From assembly GCA_027307295.1 (NCBI GenBank), contig DAHUXF010000015.1, positions 1 to 17,910 of the forward strand: a DNA stretch of 17,910 nt, written 5' to 3'. The notes under the pieces were generated by a model. The model made no database searches. It saw only the letters and a list, made by a program, of their open reading frames with translations, and was not told where the DNA came from. Shown one piece after another: positions 15,093 through 17,910 of this stretch (within the stretch, counting starts at the first letter, position 1; each line of letters begins with the position of its first letter). Source of the stretch: Acidobacteriaceae bacterium. Its GTDB lineage: Bacteria > Acidobacteriota > Terriglobia > Terriglobales > Acidobacteriaceae. A program made the translations under genes and the position numbers.

Positions 15093-16186
15093 GAATTTGC
15101 CTTTTGAGACAACTCCTGTTTATTGCTCACCCCGGCTGACTCAAAAGTCGCCATTTCAACAAAGGTCCGTACTGCCGCATCAATGACAGCCATGGCAAGT
15201 GCGGCCCCGGTGCCTTCACCAAGCCTCATCTTCAGTTGAAGTAAGGGTTTCTTGCCCAGGAACTCAAGCACGATGGCGTGTCCGGGCTCAGTGGAAAGAT
15301 GGCCGGCGAAGAGATAATCAGATACTGCCGGAGAGATCGTAACAGCAACAGCAGCGCTGGCTGAAGCGATGAAACCGTCGCAAATAATGGCAATTCGATT
15401 GACTGCAGCTCCCAGGCATAGACCTGTCAGGCCCGCCAGCTCCAACCCTCCCAAAGCGTGCAGCACCTGAAAAGGGCGGTCGGGGCCGAAAGCATGTAAC
15501 TTCACGCCTTTATCAACCACTGCCAGTTTCCTGGCTCGAGTTTCGTCGTCAATGCCCGTGCCGCGTCCCGTAACCGCTGAAGCAGGGGACCCGGTAAGTG
15601 CCGCCGCAATAGCGGAGGCGGAAGTTGAATTCCCAATTCCCATCTCTCCCATGCCAATTAAATTCACACCATCGCGTTTTGCCTGGCACGCCACATCGTA
15701 TCCGAGCAGTAGCGCGGAAAAGGCTTCTTCAGCCGTAAGGGCAGGGTCCCGGGTGAAGTTGCGTGTCCCACTGCGCACAGGTTTCTGAATAGAGCGAATA
15801 TGATCGTTCAAAGGACTGACTGGAGGAATTGGGTGCGCCACGCCGGCGTTGACAATAATCAGCTCTGCGCCAACCGTCTTTGCCACCGCATTAATGGCTG
15901 CTCCACCGCGCAAGAAATTAGCTACCATTTGAGCAGTAACCTCTGACGGGTAGGGGCTGACTGCTTCTTCTGTAATACCGTGGTCGCCGGCAAATACAGT
16001 GATGAGCTTGCGATCCACTCGCGGCGAGAGAGTCTCCTGAATCGCCGCTATCCGGCAGGCAATGTCTTCCAATTGACCCAGGCTCTGCGGCGGTTTCGTG
16101 AGGCAGTTCTGCCGTTCCGCAGCTCTTTCAAGCCACTTTGGATCAACGGGCTTTATTCCGGAAATAATTTCTGACAGTTCTTTCAT
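15089..16186 (-). CDS. cobT: Nicotinate-nucleotide--dimethylbenzimidazole phosphoribosyltransferase
   Basis: 365 residues from ATG 16186 (MKELSEIISGIKPVD), which has AAGG 5 nt upstream. The open frame runs further up to 16300, but that extension lies inside the upstream gene, and 365 residues already matches the family (about 350). CobT makes alpha-ribazole phosphate from nicotinate mononucleotide and a lower-ligand base such as dimethylbenzimidazole. Motifs are LTKPPQSLGQLE, FAGDHGITEEAVSPYP, GMGEMGIGNSTSASA and, at the C-terminus, RLGEGTGAALAM with the catalytic Glu. It is the lower-ligand activating step of the operon. Its stop overlaps the cobS start. An alternative ATG at 16210 would overlap the upstream stop. 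Confidence 0.96.
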   Translation of the reverse strand: MKELSEIISGIKPVDPKWLERAAERQNCLTKPPQSLGQLEDIACRIAAIQETLSPRVDRKLITVFAGDHGITEEAVSPYPSEVTAQMVANFLRGGAAINAVAKTVGAELIIVNAGVAHPIPPVSPLNDHIRSIQKPVRSGTRNFTRDPALTAEEAFSALLLGYDVACQAKRDGVNLIGMGEMGIGNSTSASAIAAALTGSPASAVTGRGTGIDDETRARKLAVVDKGVKLHAFGPDRPFQVLHALGGLELAGLTGLCLGAAVNRIAIICDGFIASASAAVAVTISPAVSDYLFAGHLSTEPGHAIVLEFLGKKPLLQLKMRLGEGTGAALAMAVIDAAVRTFVEMATFESAGVSNKQELSQKANS

Positions 16187-16203
16187 GGCGACCTTTTCCT
16201 CAG

Positions 16204-16785
16204 CTACCATGCCCGGGACCATCTGGGACCACGATGTTGGTCGTCGCGTAACGTTGCGTCCGCACCCTCTGCCAGTTCCACCCACCGGCTCAATAGCCAA
16301 ACCAGATCGGAGAGGCGGTTCAGGTAAATGATCGCAACCGGGCTTACCACCTCACCGGATTCTGCCAGTCTCACAGCATAGCGTTCGGCACGGCGGCATA
16401 CCGAGCGCGCCACATCGTAAGCCGCTGCAGCAGGATGTTCTCCGGGGATTGACCAGTCGGAAAGAATGCCTTCCAGAGCTTCAATCCTGTGCACCTCATT
16501 CGTTAGCCGTTCAACCATTTCCTTGGTAACATGCGCTTGCTCTTTGGCAGGAACACCGGGTGTGGCAAGTTCGCCCCCCAGGACAAAAAGTTCTTTCTGA
16601 ATTGACTTGGTTAATTCTTTCACTTCTGCATGGTTGCAAATTGATCTTGCAAATCCTAGAAAAGAATTCAACTCATCTACGGTCCCGTAAGTTTCAACCC
16701 GCAGACTGCTTTTTGAAACGCGGGTACCGCCTACCAAACCAGTTTTTCCCGTGTCGCCTGTCTTGGTTGCTATGCTTTTACTCAT
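16204..16785 (-). CDS. pduO: PduO-type ATP:cob(I)alamin adenosyltransferase
   Basis: 193 residues from ATG 16785 (MSKSIATKTGD), with AAGGA 8 nt upstream. Earlier in-frame starts at 16794 (ATG) and 16809 (TTG) have no usable spacing. PduO enzymes transfer the adenosyl group of ATP to cob(I)alamin or cobinamide, making the coenzyme form. The ATP-binding N-terminal signature TKTGDTGKTGLVGGTRVSK and RVETYGTVDELNSFLG is intact, as is the C-terminal RSVCRRAERY and LNRLSDLVWLLSRW. The last about 15 residues are polar and Arg-rich. It starts 26 nt after the btuD stop and runs into the cobT leader, where the cobT ribosome site follows the stop codon, so it sits inside one transcription unit. Confidence 0.94.
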   Translation of the reverse strand: MSKSIATKTGDTGKTGLVGGTRVSKSSLRVETYGTVDELNSFLGFARSICNHAEVKELTKSIQKELFVLGGELATPGVPAKEQAHVTKEMVERLTNEVHRIEALEGILSDWSIPGEHPAAAAYDVARSVCRRAERYAVRLAESGEVVSPVAIIYLNRLSDLVWLLSRWVELAEGADATLRDDQHRGPRWSRAW

Positions 16786-16811
16786 TGTTTTCATCCTTAA
16801 AATAGTCAATC

Positions 16812-17606
16812 TCAGCCTTTAACCGATCTGGAGCGAATAGAGGGAACAGGAACTGGCACACTATTCAGCCAGGCCGCCGGAAGGTTGGGGCCAAAAACGT
16901 CTTGCACCGCCTGGAAATTCAAGACCGTATCTGGAGGCCCATAAGCAAAGGTCAAATCTGGCCGTAATACAAGGCCTGAAGAAAAATGCGTATAGACACT
17001 GTGCAGATCATGAATGGCAGCTACGATTGTTATTCCGGACTGGTTCAGGTCGTGCAGCACTGAGAAAATTTCAGCCTGTCTGCCAATATCCAGATGTTGC
17101 GCCGGCTCATCCAGCAGCAGGAGTTGCGGCTCCTGGGCAAGCGCCAGGGCGATCTTGACCCGTTGTCTTTCCCCACCGCTCAGTTCACTGAATTTTCGAT
17201 GCGCCATGCGCCGCACATCCGCAGCTTCCATGGCCTTTTCGACTGCTTCATGATCTTTGCTCCCAAGGCCACCCAGAAATCCAGATACATATGGAGTCCG
17301 CCCTTGTTCCACGAACTCCAGCACGGTGAAATCAAACATCACGTGAATGTCCTGGGGAACCATGGCGATGCGCTTGGCCAATTCACGCGGCTTCTGGTCC
17401 TGGAAAGGCACATTCTGAAACACGACACTGCCGCCAACGGGTTTTAGCAGGCCGCACAGAATTTTCAACAACGTCGTCTTGCCCGCTCCATTGGCCCCAA
17501 CAATAGCTACAGAATCTCCCGCGTGTATATCAAAGGTCAGCCGCTCCAGCACCGTTCGGTTGTCGTAAGAAAACGAGACTTCGCGAACGCTCATGAGCGG
17601 CGTCAT
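16812..17606 (-). CDS. btuD: ABC transporter ATP-binding protein, BtuD/FecE type (cobalamin import)
   Basis: A 264-residue ATPase. ATG 17606 overlaps the permease stop by 4 nt and has AGGAG 8 nt upstream. All nucleotide-binding motifs are intact: Walker A GANGAGKT (37-44), Q-loop VPQD (Gln85), signature LSGGERQR (142-149), Walker B LLLLDEP (162-168) and switch His199 (AIHD). The sequence resembles the siderophore, heme and vitamin B12 importer subfamily. Cobalamin as substrate is inferred from the adenosyltransferase, cobT, cobS and cobC genes that follow on the same strand. It would power import through the BtuC-like permease dimer. Confidence 0.9.
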   Translation of the reverse strand: MTPLMSVREVSFSYDNRTVLERLTFDIHAGDSVAIVGANGAGKTTLLKILCGLLKPVGGSVVFQNVPFQDQKPRELAKRIAMVPQDIHVMFDFTVLEFVEQGRTPYVSGFLGGLGSKDHEAVEKAMEAADVRRMAHRKFSELSGGERQRVKIALALAQEPQLLLLDEPAQHLDIGRQAEIFSVLHDLNQSGITIVAAIHDLHSVYTHFSSGLVLRPDLTFAYGPPDTVLNFQAVQDVFGPNLPAAWLNSVPVPVPSIRSRSVKG

Positions 17607-17910
17607 ACCACGTACTCCTGCTTGGAGCGTCTCAGCAGATAAATCAGTACCGGCCCTCCTAAAAATGCAGTAACCACGCCAACGGGCAATTCACTGGGGG
17701 CAACTATGCTGCGAGCAAAGGTATCAGCCAGAATCAGGTAGCTTGCTCCGCAGATGGCTGACAAAACCATGAGACGTCCATGTTCCGGGCCTTCAATCAA
17801 CCGGACGACATGGGGCACCAGAAGGCCTACAAAACCAATGATACCTCCCAGCAAGACCGCAGAGGCTGTAAGCAAAGAGCCTACGCCGACAATCACGGCG
17901 CGGGAAAGCT
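17603..17910 (-). CDS. btuC: FecCD/BtuC-family ABC transporter permease (N-terminal part outside window)
   Basis: Only the last about 102 residues are present; the frame is open to the right edge. The family C-terminal signature is clear: VGVGSLLTASAVLLGGIIGFVGLLVPHVVR, then LILADTFAR and ELPVGVVTAFLGGPVLIYLLRR. BtuC-type permeases form a ten-helix-per-subunit dimer for vitamin B12 or iron-siderophore import. The stop overlaps the btuD start. The periplasmic binding protein (BtuF) is not visible and may lie upstream. Substrate rests on operon context. Confidence 0.9.
   Translation of the reverse strand, partial: LSRAVIVGVGSLLTASAVLLGGIIGFVGLLVPHVVRLIEGPEHGRLMVLSAICGASYLILADTFARSIVAPSELPVGVVTAFLGGPVLIYLLRRSKQEYVV

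Noticed and set aside
16187..16300. N-terminal extension of CobT
   Set aside because: It lies within the adenosyltransferase coding sequence and does not resemble CobT; AAGG precedes ATG 16186.

Overview
The window looks like a chromosomal piece of an Acidobacteriota (Terriglobia-like) genome. The main clue is a roughly 1,180-residue Oar-like outer-membrane receptor, with a carboxypeptidase-regulatory-like N-terminal domain, a TonB-dependent plug and a C-terminal Phe. This family is strongly expanded in that phylum. The taxon is inferred from gene style only. I see no rRNA, tRNA, insertion sequence, CRISPR array or prophage.

Region 1 (1-10846) reads as one amino-sugar uptake and catabolism locus. 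It holds the 3' part of a GH3 beta-N-acetylhexosaminidase (nagZ), a convergent LacI-family repressor, and, divergent from it, a ROK sugar kinase. These are followed by the outer-membrane receptor, a sodium:solute symporter and a SIS-domain enzyme that is the isomerase half of GlmS without the glutaminase half. The simplest reading is glycan trimming, outer-membrane import, inner-membrane symport, phosphorylation, and deamination/isomerisation to fructose-6-phosphate. A NagA deacetylase is not in the window. The 9-mer AAACG(A/T)TTC occurs in the promoter of the kinase (inside the -35/-10 spacer) and just downstream of the promoter of the receptor. Both are natural positions for operators of the adjacent LacI-type regulator.

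Region 2 (10847-13682) is a loosely packed interval. It has a small Cys/His-rich hypothetical gene and, convergent to it, a secreted calcineurin/purple-acid-phosphatase-like metallophosphoesterase. That enzyme has atypical metal-ligand motifs and an unidentified C-terminal domain with four cysteines. Upstream of it lies about 560 bp of AT-rich non-coding DNA dense in inverted repeats.

Region 3 (13683-17910, all minus strand) is a compact cobalamin acquisition and salvage operon. In transcription order it contains btuC (partial), btuD, a PduO-type adenosyltransferase, cobT, cobS and cobC. Genes overlap by 4 nt or are separated by at most a few tens of nt. It covers import, adenosylation, lower-ligand activation, nucleotide-loop joining and phosphate removal. 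CobU/CobP, CbiB and BtuF are not in the window. Its promoter, and any B12 riboswitch, would lie beyond the right edge.
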